From NCBI GenBank assembly GCA_930367215.1, contig OV884058.1:166390478-166454477 (forward strand): 64,000 nucleotides of DNA. The letters run 5' to 3'. Below are positions 55,151 through 64,000 of this stretch, in pieces. The translations under genes and the position numbers were made by a program. The notes below the pieces were generated by a model, which searched no databases, had not been told where the DNA came from, and was given only the letters and a program-made list of their open reading frames with translations. Within the stretch, counting starts at the first letter, position 1. Every line of letters begins with the position of its first letter. The stretch is from Pollenia angustigena. Taxonomy: Eukaryota; Arthropoda; Insecta; Diptera; Polleniidae.

Positions 55151-55657
55151 CAGTGTTCGCTTGTTAGCATATTTTCTGCTATATTTAGCAGATTGAGTTA
55201 AGAAATTGCATATTTTTTTGAAAAAAATATGCTAACTGCCTTTTAGCATATTTCATTGTCCAGACGCATATTTTTACTTTTTAGAAAAGCAGAATTTCTT
55301 AGCAAATTTTTTTTCAATCAGGCTTACTATTCATATTTTCAAACAATTTCATATTCAAATTATTACTACTACTTCGTATTTGGCATTATTATTTTAATGA
55401 AGTATAGGTTATGTATTAAAATTCCTTTTTATTTAGCAGATTTTGTGCATAATATTTTTTAAAAATACAGCAGATTTTTAACATTTTTTTTTTAAAAGAT
55501 TTAATATTTTTTTTAGAAAATTCAATATGCGTATTAAAAATTTTATGTTTTAATCTTAGCAGATTTTTATCATATTTTCTTAATTTTAAGATTTAACAGA
55601 TTTTAGTTTTTTTTTGAATTTTTGGCATATTCTCATCGAACAATTATGACAACACTC
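55151..55657. mobile_element. Short hAT-like element, near-perfect 8-bp TSD
   Basis: TGCGTGAG (55143-55150) and TGCGTCAG (55658-55665) match at 7 of 8. The ends are CAGTGTTCGC and the inverted GACAACACTC. AGCATATTT and GCAGATTTT motifs are dense inside both ends. There is no transposase; at 507 bp it is a MITE. Confidence 0.75.
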
Positions 55658-56368
55658 TGCGTCAGGAATACTTTTAATACTTAATTAATTACCTAAGCAC
55701 AATTTTCATCGAATATAAGTTATAACTATTAAGTCCTTTGATATGAAATGACTTTATAATTTGACATCAAACACAATTCTCAAAAGTTTTCAATGGTTTC
55801 ATTTAACATTTAAATTCAAATTGATGTCAAATGTTTATCAAATGTTAAATTCCAATCAAAAATAAAATTGGCAAAGTAAGCATTAAAAATGGCGATTCAA
55901 GTTACATATTTTACTTAATGGTTACATGTGTTTTACTATTGTAAAAATAAATTTTAACATTAAGTTAACAGTTTATTGCTTGTGAAAAATAATAATTATT
56001 TGTGAGTAATAACGAAGATTAAGAATACGAAAACAAGAAAACATAGTACGGGAAAGTAAAGGTTTGTTGAACGATCGCTGTGCTACATTTCGTGCATTAC
56101 TTCGTCTTTTATATAATCCACATTTGAAAAACATTTGAGAATTACGTTTGAAAGGAAGTTGAAAATAAAGGCATCTTTCAACTTGATAATAATTTCCCCT
56201 TGTTGTTGAGTAAACTATGATTTTCAAATCGTTTTCAAATCATTATCAAACGTTTTTCGTTTGAAAAAGTTTGATTTCAAATCATTTTCAATTTGAAATC
56301 AAACCTTCGTTTTTGTTGGGTGACTACTAATATATACATACATCCGTAATAGAATTATTTTGTTCCAT
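55658..56368. other. Non-coding DNA downstream of Pop4
   Basis: AT-rich. TTGAAATCAAA/TTTGATTTCAAAT motifs near 56265-56305 form short inverted pairs. No gene. Confidence 0.45.
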
Positions 56369-56989
56369 TTATTCAAAAGGTTCAATAAAATTCTTTATTT
56401 TCTTTACTGAGCGCTCCGCTGGCCTTATGCACAAATGTTTTCCAAAAATTGTAAATTCCATATTTCCTAGTTTTACACCAAACACACATTCACTTTTTGG
56501 TATCGTTCGTAAGCGATCATCTTTTCCCAATAATTTCAAAACATTTTTTGTATCCAGCACGGCAATGCCAGAAAGTCCAACTAATGTGGGACACTTTGAC
56601 TGCATGACGTACATTTTGGCACCATGTAGATCTGTTTTTACTAAAAGTTTACTAAATGCATCATAACCGGCGTCATAAACATTCGGTACATTATCTCCCT
56701 CTTGCAATCCTAAATGCTCTTTCATATAACCCTTCCACAATCGATGCAGTGGCAGGGCCTCTTCATATTTCATTTGTCGTGTGGGCAATGCATGTAAACC
56801 TAGCTGAGCATATTGTCGCCTATTAAGAGTCGATGATTTCGTCGACTTCTTCTTACGGCTCAATTGTTTTTTACTTTTTGTTCCATGCAACATGGTTATA
56901 TGCTCTGAATTTAAATTCATACAATCTCTTCGACTGGGAACAATCATATTAGTTAGATATTCTTCTAGTGATTGCATTTGTTGGTCCAT
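56369..56989 (-). CDS. Pop4: RNase P/MRP protein subunit Pop4 (Rpp29)
   Basis: A single uninterrupted 206-aa ORF. The C-terminal half is the UPF0086/Rpp29 domain: HGAKMYVMQSKCPTLVGLSG (about 122-141), VLDTKNVLKLLGKDDRLRTI, PKSECVFGVKLG, FTIFGKHLCIRPAERSVKKI and the terminal NFIEPFE. These are the Sm-like beta-barrel segments conserved from archaea to humans. The N-terminal third has a lysine-rich patch (KSKKQLSRKKKS, about 38-50), a probable nuclear signal. The protein is a subunit of nuclear RNase P (5' maturation of tRNA) and RNase MRP (rRNA processing). Length agrees with insect orthologues (about 200-220 aa). There is no intron, and the ORF looks fully functional. The stop codon lies inside AATAAA. 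The neighbouring Cpsf6 is divergent. Confidence 0.93.
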   Translation of the reverse strand: MDQQMQSLEEYLTNMIVPSRRDCMNLNSEHITMLHGTKSKKQLSRKKKSTKSSTLNRRQYAQLGLHALPTRQMKYEEALPLHRLWKGYMKEHLGLQEGDNVPNVYDAGYDAFSKLLVKTDLHGAKMYVMQSKCPTLVGLSGIAVLDTKNVLKLLGKDDRLRTIPKSECVFGVKLGNMEFTIFGKHLCIRPAERSVKKIKNFIEPFE

Positions 56990-58188
56990 TTCCAGAAAAT
57001 TTTACAAATAACGATTTTTTTTAGATAAAAATAATATTTTTAAGGAAAATACGTACTGAGCATTTAAAAATGGGTTTTTACAAAAAAATGTGTTGCCAAG
57101 GCGAATTAATGTTGAAATGAGGTGGGCTCACTTGACCAGATGTTCACCGTGTTTTTCGCCGTGTTTGAAGTAGATTCAGTGTGACCAGATCCTAAAGATG
57201 TTTGGTGATAAGTTGGTTTCAAATATTCTAAAACTAAATAAAGTGCTAGAACATAATGCTAAAATTTAACACTACTCCTTTTTAAGTAAATATTTTGTTA
57301 TGAACCGGTTATTTTTGTTTAAATTGCCTTACAAATTTTTATTAACTTTGAATGAACTAAATTTCTTAATATAACAAATTTATTTAACATAAATACTAAT
57401 AAAAACAAAAATAATAATACAAATATGCATCAAATTTTTGTCTAACCAGCATACCTCTTAATAATCAATACAAAATATTTGTATATATATTAAAATTTAC
57501 ATGTTTTCCAAGCAGTTTGTGTAGTTTACTGCCCGTCTATACCAGAGTTAATTATTGCGACATATATTGCAGTAAATGTCAAAATTATGTTATCTTTAAT
57601 GTAGACAGCAATTTCTTGTACATATTTATTGCCGACAAGTTATGTTGCAATAATTGTTAGTCCATTTTCGTTGACAATTATTGCTTACATAAAACGTCAA
57701 ATTTGGTTATCAATTGAGAAAAAAGAAGCAAAAAAATATATAAGCAAATTGTGTGAGAAAGAAATTAAATTTGTGAAATGGTAGCAAATTATAATTGTAG
57801 TAAAATAATTAAATTAATGAATTTAATAAACACTAAAATAAAATTACAAAAATGATTATTTAAATTTATATTAATTTGTTTAAGTTTGAGTTCTTCTTTA
57901 TATAAAAATATTAGTTTTATTAATTTTTTTTGTTAAAGTAAAATTAATATTTTTATATAAAAAAGACCTCAAGCTTAAACAAATTAATATACATTTTAAT
58001 AATAAAGTCGAATAAGAAAGAATTTATATCAATAAAAATAATTTTTGGAAGAAAGCGCCAGTTTTTACACTGCACCTTCTTCCTTGATGTTTTTCAAATT
58101 ATGAGTTAACATAAATTAACATAGTTAACATTCCTTTAACATAAGCTGAGCAATAAGCAATATTGCTTTGTTATTCTGCCGATGTTAA
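56990..58188. other. Pop4 upstream region, no gene
   Basis: Non-coding. A palindrome at 57867-57995 (TTTGTTTAAG...CTTAAACAAATTAATAT) is listed separately. TTGCAATAATTG and GTCTATACCAGAG words near 57540-57660 are unassigned. Confidence 0.5.
57867..57995. repeat. AT-rich palindrome, possible MITE
   Basis: ATATTAATTTGTTTAAGTTT on the left pairs with AAGCTTAAACAAATTAATAT on the right, and TATATAAAAATATTA with its inverse further in. Confidence 0.6.
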
Positions 58189-58379
58189 GGCCCAAATACA
58201 TTGATCAAAATACTCATCAAGCATTGTGGTAGTATTAGTGAAAATGTGTTTGTATGTGTCACACCGACGATGCTGGATGGAAAATCAAAAAATTTAGATA
58301 TGACGGCGAATATTACGTCAAGCACACGTACATGATGAATTCGCCGGCTGGACAAGCATTTGACAAGTGTATTTGGGCC
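58189..58379. mobile_element. MITE with TTAA target, piggyBac-like
   Basis: The perfect ends GGCCCAAATACA...TGTATTTGGGCC are flanked by TTAA at 58185-58188 and 58380-58383. The length is 191 bp. A TTAA target is characteristic of piggyBac; the assignment is inferred from target site alone. A decayed second copy (TCAAGCATT to GAATTCGCC) spans about 58628-59010 and hosts the element at 58704. Confidence 0.75.
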
Positions 58380-58401
58380 TTAATGTTAAGCATTTAAAGA
58401 C

Positions 58402-58606
58402 ATACAGTCTACAACTGACATGAAATGCTTAACATTAACACTAAAATGATGTTAGTGTTAAGTATAGACTCATCATGTTAGAGGTTTTCTCATGTTATAA
58501 CACGGTTGTTAATGCAAATGTTTTAACAACGCTTTTATAACATCATGTTATAACAACAAATTTTGTCAGCTGTAGACGGGGAGTGTCAGTTGTAGATTGT
58601 ATGTTA
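58402..58606. repeat. Inverted-repeat segment
   Basis: ACAGTCTACAACTGACA at the left and TGTCAGTTGTAGATTGT at the right are inverted; AACATTAACA and TGTTAGTGTT words also pair. It may be another MITE. Confidence 0.55.
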
Positions 58607-58703
58607 AAAAACAAATGCCTATACATGGTCAAGCATTTCTCTTCAATCGCTGTGGTAGTTTAGTGAAAATTTGTTTGTATTTGTGACACAGACGAGGCTG
58701 GAT

Positions 58704-58916
58704 CAAGGCGAATTAACTCCAGGTATGCACTCGTCAGCCGTTCATCAGCTGTATCCACGGCGAATTTAAAAAAAATGGTGAAACGTCAAAATATTGTTTT
58801 GTTTCTGTACTGAAATTTGACAACAAGTCAGAAAATTGCAAAAACGAAATACATGGAGTTAATTCGCCTTGTTTTGTAGTTGTAGAGTTGCACTTACCTG
58901 TTATAAATTCGCCTTT
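58704..58916. mobile_element. Short element, copy 1 of an inverted pair (TSD GGCTGGAT)
   Basis: The ends CAAGGCGAATT...AATTCGCCTTT are inverted. The flanks GGCTGGAT at 58696-58703 and 58917-58924 are perfect. It is nearly the exact reverse complement of 59016-59221. Confidence 0.88.
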
Positions 58917-59015
58917 GGCTGGATGTAAAATCAAAAAAATTAGATATTACGGCGAAAATTACGTTCGCCACACGTACGCGAATGAATTCGCCTACAAGAC
59001 CTGCATGCGTCATGT

Positions 59016-59221
59016 CAAGGCGAATTTATAACAGGTAAGTGCAACTCTACAACTACAAAACAAGGCGAATTAACTCCATGTATTTTGTTTTTGCAATTTT
59101 CTGACTTGTTGTCAAATTTCAGTATAGAAACAAAACAATATTTTGACTTTTTTTTTAGTTCGCCGTGGATACAGCTGATGAACGGCTGACGAGTTGAGCT
59201 TACCTGGAGTTAATTCGCTTT
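59016..59221. mobile_element. Short element, copy 2 of an inverted pair (TSD GCGTCATGT)
   Basis: The same element in opposite orientation, with its own flanks GCGTCATGT at 59007-59015 and 59222-59230. The TSDs of 8 and 9 bp in the two copies would fit hAT or Merlin-type elements. Confidence 0.88.
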
Positions 59222-59230
59222 GCGTCATGT

Positions 59231-59703
59231 GTACAGACCTCTTTTAAATTGTTTGGTGTAATTTGTAGTTTTTAGTAGTCCTACTTTCAGTTGCAACTCT
59301 AAATAATTATTACAACACTGCGGAAATACAACTCTATTTTCAGGTAAGCCATTTTGTATGCAGAAATCTTCACAAGTTTTCTTTTTGCAGAAGAAAATTT
59401 TCATGTGAAAATTTTCTTTTAAAATTTTTACTACAGTAAAAGTAAAATAATTTATAAATGGTTTATGGAAAATACTTTACAAAGCTTTATTATAGACTGC
59501 GAATTGTAAAAACTAGAAATACGCACGAATAAAAAGTTGTAAAAAGTGATTAAAGAGGAATTCAATTAAGCGGAGCACCGGTGTGCTCGAAAACCAGAAC
59601 TTTGAAAAAATTGAGTGGCGTGTTTTAACGTTTTAGTTTTGTAAAAAAAAGAAGTGCAAATCAGAAGTTAATTACATTCTCGTTTATATTATTGTATGCA
59701 AAT
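59231..59703 (+). promoter_or_regulatory. Probable Cpsf6 promoter and 5' UTR
   Basis: A CAG/GTAAGC donor-like site at 59341-59349 could end a non-coding first exon. No clear TATA box. No other gene fits between the inverted pair and the ATG at 59704. Assignment is by position only. Confidence 0.35.
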
Positions 59704-61488
59704 ATGGCCGACGGCGTGGTGTTAGATCTCTATGCCGAAGACTTAGATAAAGATTTTTCAGCACAGAATCAGGTAGATAGTAATTATGATTATATTTATC
59801 TTTTATTTGCTTGCATTTAATATTTCCTTTTATATTAATTAGGATGAATTTGTGGCCGACGGCGTTGATTTGTATGATGATATTGGTGCGCCCCCGGAAA
59901 CAACTTCTGGCACTGTCGCAGTAACTGTTACTTCAGTTATTGGTGGTGAAAGTCCCAGCATAGCTGGTAGTGGTCAAGATGGCACTGGTTCAGCCGGGTC
60001 AAATGGAGTTTACCATCATGGCAGTGGTAGTTTGGCTCCTAATCAAGTGGGTCGTCGCTTCCAACTATATGTTGGTAATTTAACATGGGTTAGTCTTGTT
60101 TACCTATAATATGTATATTTTGGACAGTTCATGTCTCATATTTGCGATTTTATGCCTACACCTGATTTTGTAAAAATTCTTAGCGTTTATATAAAAAAAA
60201 ACAATGTCGTAAAGAACATTTCTTTCGAAAATTTACATTGAAAACAAAAACAAATTTAAGTTTGGAACAAGTCTAGTTTACCAACGCAGCTCTAAATAAA
60301 AAAAAAGTACATAGGGTGATAGAAAATTGAAAAATAAGAAGAAAAAATAAAATGGCAAAATTCTGGGAAACGCATAGTTTCCGAGTTATGGACCTCTGAA
60401 GTTTTCATATAAAATTGCGATTTCTGAACGTATATTTCCAATATTGGTATTATTTGAAAGCATTTGAACAGATCTTTCTGGAAATGCAAAATTTATTTAA
60501 AACTTTTTAAATCTTTAGCTCCTAATACTGTTTTTACAAAATTTATATCAAAATGTTACGGAAGTGCAATAGTTAATAAAAATGTAATCAAATAAACCCC
60601 AGCTTCTCTAAGGATTTATCCTCTATGTTATAACAAACACCGGCTTCGCTAAATAAAGCTTCCCTGCATAGCCGGCCTTCGGCCGGTCGCAAGCATTTTC
60701 TCCTTTATGGTATAACAAACACCGGCTTCGCTAAATAAAGCTTCTCTGCATAGCCGGCCTTCGGCCGGGCGCAAGGATTTTCTGCTTTATGGTATAACAA
60801 ACACCGGCTTCGCTAAATAAAGCTTCTCCGCATAGCCGGCTCCTTAATCCTTAATGGAATAATAATCACCCTTATTGTGTTTGGCGTATTTAAAATACGC
60901 CTACGACTGTTTGGTAATAGATTAAAGAGAACGTGAACTTTTTTCCTTTAATCTATTACCAAACTGTCGTAAGCGTATTTTAAATACGCCAAACACAATA
61001 AGGGGGAATATTTAAATAAAATGTTTATATCTAGAAAAATGTATTCAAAAGCTTTAAAATGATACCAATATTAGCTATATACGTTCAAAAATGTAGTGGG
61101 AAATCGCAAACTTATATGAAAACTTCAAAGGTCCATAGCTCTGAAACTATGCGTTTCCGAGAATTATGTCATTTAATTTTGTCTTCTTATTTTTCAATTT
61201 TCTATAACCCTATGTACTTTTTTTTTTATTTGGAGCTCCGTTGGTAAACTAGACTTAAGCCTTAAGTTTTTTATTGTTTTCGATATAAATATAAATAAAA
61301 TATATTTTCTTTCCGATATTGCGGGCCAGGTAGTAGGTAAAAATTATTAGTAGAAAAGGTAGAAAAGAACTTTTCGGTAAAAATACATTTCCTTTTCCAT
61401 CTTTGTATGAAATGTACATATCGTACTTGATCATAAAGTGGGTATTAACTCAAAATTTTTATATTTTCATATCTACCCCAGCAAAAAT

Positions 61489-61523
<35 letters not shown>

Positions 61524-62969
61524 ATTTCTTGGTAATGAAACGGTTGGCTTTAAAATTCTTTATCATATGCCATTAATTTTAATTTAAAAATATTTTGCTT
61601 TTACCAGGGTACACTTACACAAGTTATCAGCGCTAGGAATCTAGCTGTCCTTTTTCTGCATGTAGTTTTATGGATTTGGCATATTGAAGACCTGCATTTG
61701 ACATGTAAAAGCCTTATAAAACTACATACAGATATATACAAATATCGAGTTAATACCCTCTTTATAATCATGTGCGATATATGTTTTTTTTTAATGGTAT
61801 GTTGTTTATGGTTTTTAACATCAATTGTAAATATATCTTAGTTCCGGGAATTCTGTTATTATATTTGAAATTAAGATATAAGAATTTAAGATATGTATAC
61901 AAATTTGTTAAGATACATATAAAAAATGATTGTGTGTTTTTTAAAACACATACTAGGTATTCATAAAGTACATTTCATTTAATTTTCTAATATTTTTTTA
62001 AAACCACTTATTTAAAAATTGTTTTAAATCTTATTATGTATCTTGAATAATTAGTAAGAAAATATTGGGTTCATTTATTTAAAATATAAATAAGTTTTTT
62101 TTTTTTTTGATTTTATAAAAATGCTATCCGCCAAAAAAATTCATACAAGCGGTGGCATAAGGTAGAGTAACGCAGGCTGTCAATCTTTTTTGTTAGCAGT
62201 TTGAAATTTAGAAAACCTATACCTATATACAAAAAACAAAAAGGAACAGATAGCATAATTTTCTCTCATAATGCCGTCGCCTGTATGAATTCGCCTAGCA
62301 TCCCCCTAAAAGTCGGAAAACATACTGTCTGTTTTTAGAACGAGTTACTTTTGCAATCGCGTTCTAAAATCAGGCAGTTAGATTCGAAAAAAAACTTTGA
62401 AAATACATTCTGTAAGACTTTTTCGAATCAAAATGCAGACTTTGTTTCAAGTAACAACTATTTTGTTTCTTATACCTTTTCTAAATTTATAGTGGAGTAC
62501 CGATCAAGATATTACAAATGTTATGCGTGATATTGGTGTCACAGATTTCCAAGAAGTTAAATTTTTTGAAAATCGCGCTAATGGTCAATCGAAAGGATTT
62601 TGTGTTGTATCCTTAGGCTCGGAGGCCAGTTTACGTTTGGTTTTGGAGCGTTTACCTAAAAAGGAATTACATGGCCAGGCGCCAGTTGTTACATATCCTA
62701 CCAAGCAGGCTTTAAATCAGTTTGAGAGTCTACAAAAAACACGACCAGTACCACCACCACAACAAAACGGCCCACCACGTGGCCCAACTCCAGGCGGACC
62801 AATGATGCCCGGTCCTATGCCACCACACCCTGGAGCACCCCAAGGAGTACCGCCTGGCCACCAGCCTCGGTTAATGAACCCCAATATGCCTCCAGGACAA
62901 TTTCGGCCACAGCATATGCCTCCACAAGGACCTCCAGTTGGTCCAAACTCAGGACCACCCCGTATGCAG
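59704..62969 (+). CDS. Cpsf6: Cpsf6: CFIm subunit (5' part of gene)
   Basis: Coding exons 59704-59772 (23 codons), 59843-60088 (82) and 62493-62969 (159) are all phase 0 with GT/AG borders. The gene continues beyond the window after a donor at 62970. The product is the 59/68-kDa-type subunit of cleavage factor Im, which binds CFIm25 and guides poly(A)-site choice in nuclear pre-mRNA. The N-terminus is MADGVVLDLYAEDLDKDF. The RRM spans about residues 94-175: RNP2 LYVGNL, the family-specific NLTWWSTDQD created exactly by the exon 2/3 junction, ENRANGQSKGF (RNP1), and LHGQAPVVTYPTKQALNQFE. Proline/glycine-rich sequence starts at about 186 (PVPPPQQNGPPRG...MPPHPGAP). The RS-like C-terminus is outside. 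Exon 1 must start at ATG 59704; the in-frame GTG at 59852 is internal. Intron 2 (2.4 kb) carries several repeats. Confidence 0.95.
60626..60843. repeat. 82-bp GC-rich tandem units (2.7 copies)
   Basis: ATAACAAACACCGGCTTCGC starts units at about 60629, 60711 and 60793. Each full unit contains GCCGGCCTTCGGCCGG. It is the same repeat as 21955-22300 in an unrelated element. Confidence 0.9.
60869..61004. repeat. Long near-perfect hairpin, about 60-bp arms
   Basis: CCCTTATTGTGTTTGGCGTA...TACGCCAAACACAATAAGGG are complementary. Pairing continues through CTGTTTGGTAATAGATTAAA to a loop of about 17 bp. It lies in the Cpsf6 intron on the transcribed strand. Confidence 0.9.
62121..62301. mobile_element. 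MITE in Cpsf6 intron 2
   Basis: ATGCTATCCGCC...ATTCATACAAGCGGTGGCAT at the left pairs with ATGCCGTCGCCTGTATGAAT...CGCCTAGCAT at the right. The length is 181 bp with no ORF. Confidence 0.65.
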
Positions 62970-64000
62970 GTATGTTGTGTTTAAAATAAAACGATGATCA
63001 TATTTAAATTAAATATTGTATATGTAATTATTTAATCATCTTGAAACTAAATAATAACTTCTAGTAGTAGTTGCATTCAGATTTTTTGTTTTTATTTATT
63101 TATTTTTTTCTTAAAATATTTTTGTAATTACATATTTTTAATTGGTCGTGGTTTTTATTCATATACATATTACTATATTTTAATATATATTTGGTTGTTT
63201 TTTTTTAACATCTCAATTGTTCTGAATGCCTGTTAAAAAGTCTTTTTTTTTTCTTAAATTTTCATTCATTTCATATTCCTAATTTTATATAATTTTAATT
63301 ATAAAATATGAAATAATTTTAGTAAAACCTTAATATATTTTGAGTGATAAATATGTACTTCAGAGCAATTAAATTTAATTCTTCTTTTATTATTTAATAC
63401 ATTCAAGTAAATTTAAGCCAATGTGTTAAAAATCTAAAGAAATTGCAAAACTTTATACAAATCTGTGATGCAGAATTTAGTAATTTTTTTTTTAATCCAA
63501 ACGTATTGTTTTGTTGTTTAAATAAATTAAATTTTGGAAATATTTCTTTTCGCTTTTAAGTTTACTTAAAAACAAAACACAATAATGTTCAAATACTAAA
63601 CATTGCGAAAATATTTAATAAGAAAATTTATATTTCGTAAAAAAGCCAATAGTGTTCTATAACAACAATTTAAAGAAGTTGAAATTGTGATATTTACTTT
63701 TTTGTTTTACCTTTAATCATTATATGACTATAATCCATAAGAAAAAGCATGTTTTTATTATCATTTCATTTCTCTAATATACTCCATGTAAACAGTTGTG
63801 ATATTTATTAATGTAATGTAATATTAAAAACTTCATTTAAAGTATTTTCTTATATACAATGAAGCATTTATGTTTGAAAATGCCTACAGAACGTTGATTT
63901 TTTTTTAAGAAAAATGTTTTACTTTACGTATACAATATATTTGTATTTACATTTAATCATTGCATTAAAATTGTCTTAATATAATGCATTCAGAATCAAA
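62970..64000 (+). other. Start of Cpsf6 intron 3 (to window end)
   Basis: AT-rich sequence after the donor CAG/GTATGT. No further exon of Cpsf6 was recognised before the window ends. Confidence 0.6.

Larger units (their letters stand above)
60268..61262. mobile_element. Foldback element in Cpsf6 intron 2
   Basis: Arms of about 220 bp: ACAAGTCTAGTTTACCAACG on the left pairs with CGTTGGTAAACTAGACTTAA on the right, continuing through GTACATAGGGT, GAAACGCATAGTTTC and ATACGTTC-type blocks. The centre has the 82-bp array and a second hairpin. Confidence 0.8.

Noticed and set aside
56427..56666. Plus-strand ORF opposite Pop4
   Set aside because: It is the antisense shadow of the well-supported Pop4 coding sequence.
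59852..60109. Separate short gene starting at 59852
   Set aside because: The frame begins at an internal GTG of Cpsf6 exon 2 and its end runs into intron 2; splicing to 62493 restores the RRM.
61495..61521. Long T run as a LINE or retrogene tail
   Set aside because: No 3' end of a known LINE or gene adjoins it; simple homopolymer is more likely.
1..64000. CRISPR arrays, tRNA or rRNA genes, bacterial-style operons
   Set aside because: No regularly spaced identical repeats with unique spacers, no cloverleaf-forming segments with conserved boxes and no rRNA-like blocks were seen; gene structure is eukaryotic.

Overview
The window is nuclear DNA from an insect, most likely a higher (probably calyptrate) fly. 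The evidence is very AT-rich intergenic DNA, short introns with GT...AG borders, three single-copy genes with clear dipteran orthologues (cueball, the RNase P/MRP subunit Pop4/Rpp29, and Cpsf6), and a dipteran-style transposon set (copia, Jockey, CR1-like LINEs, hAT, Tc1, pogo, many MITEs). Genes fill only about 6 kb of the 64 kb. No tRNA, rRNA, CRISPR array or prokaryotic feature was seen.

Layout. 0-6 kb: a TA-flanked MITE, dispersed non-coding repeats and an intact copia retrotransposon on the minus strand with identical 163-bp LTRs and a 5-bp target-site duplication (TSD). 6-9 kb: a foldback element with a nested element. 9-19 kb: two decayed hAT elements of one family, a LINE RNase H remnant, a nested 10-bp-TSD element carrying a 163-bp tandem array, and a pogo/Tigger remnant. 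19-20 kb: a solo LTR. 21-26 kb: nested DNA transposons, including a Tc1 element inside a hAT element. 29.8-31.9 kb: cueball (first exon not found). 32-36.7 kb: MITEs. 36.7-39.8 kb: a young 5'-truncated CR1-like LINE on the minus strand. 41-49 kb: a decayed Jockey element with other transposons lying between its parts. 49-53.8 kb: a duplicated segment with twin hairpin MITEs, then a four-deep nest (hAT containing a MADF-bearing TIR element containing a LINE). 56.4-57.0 kb: Pop4, minus strand. 59.7-63.0 kb onward: the first three coding exons of Cpsf6, plus strand; the gene runs out of the window.

The three host genes do not form a functional unit: cueball is a membrane protein with YWTD/EGF repeats, Pop4 works in tRNA/rRNA processing, and Cpsf6 works in mRNA 3'-end formation. 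Pop4 and Cpsf6 are divergent, and a pair of oppositely oriented copies of one short transposon lies between them.

The most unusual pattern is a set of hAT-like elements (23351-25883, 42714-44332, 50744-53772, 55151-55657, and one end at 46138-46256). All have ends resembling CAGKGTTGCC, and the four complete ones have 8-bp TSDs. Each carries arrays of a short motif of the form 'core + TTTT' just inside its ends, and the core differs between elements. Several insertions are supported by matching uninterrupted copies of the target elsewhere in this same window.
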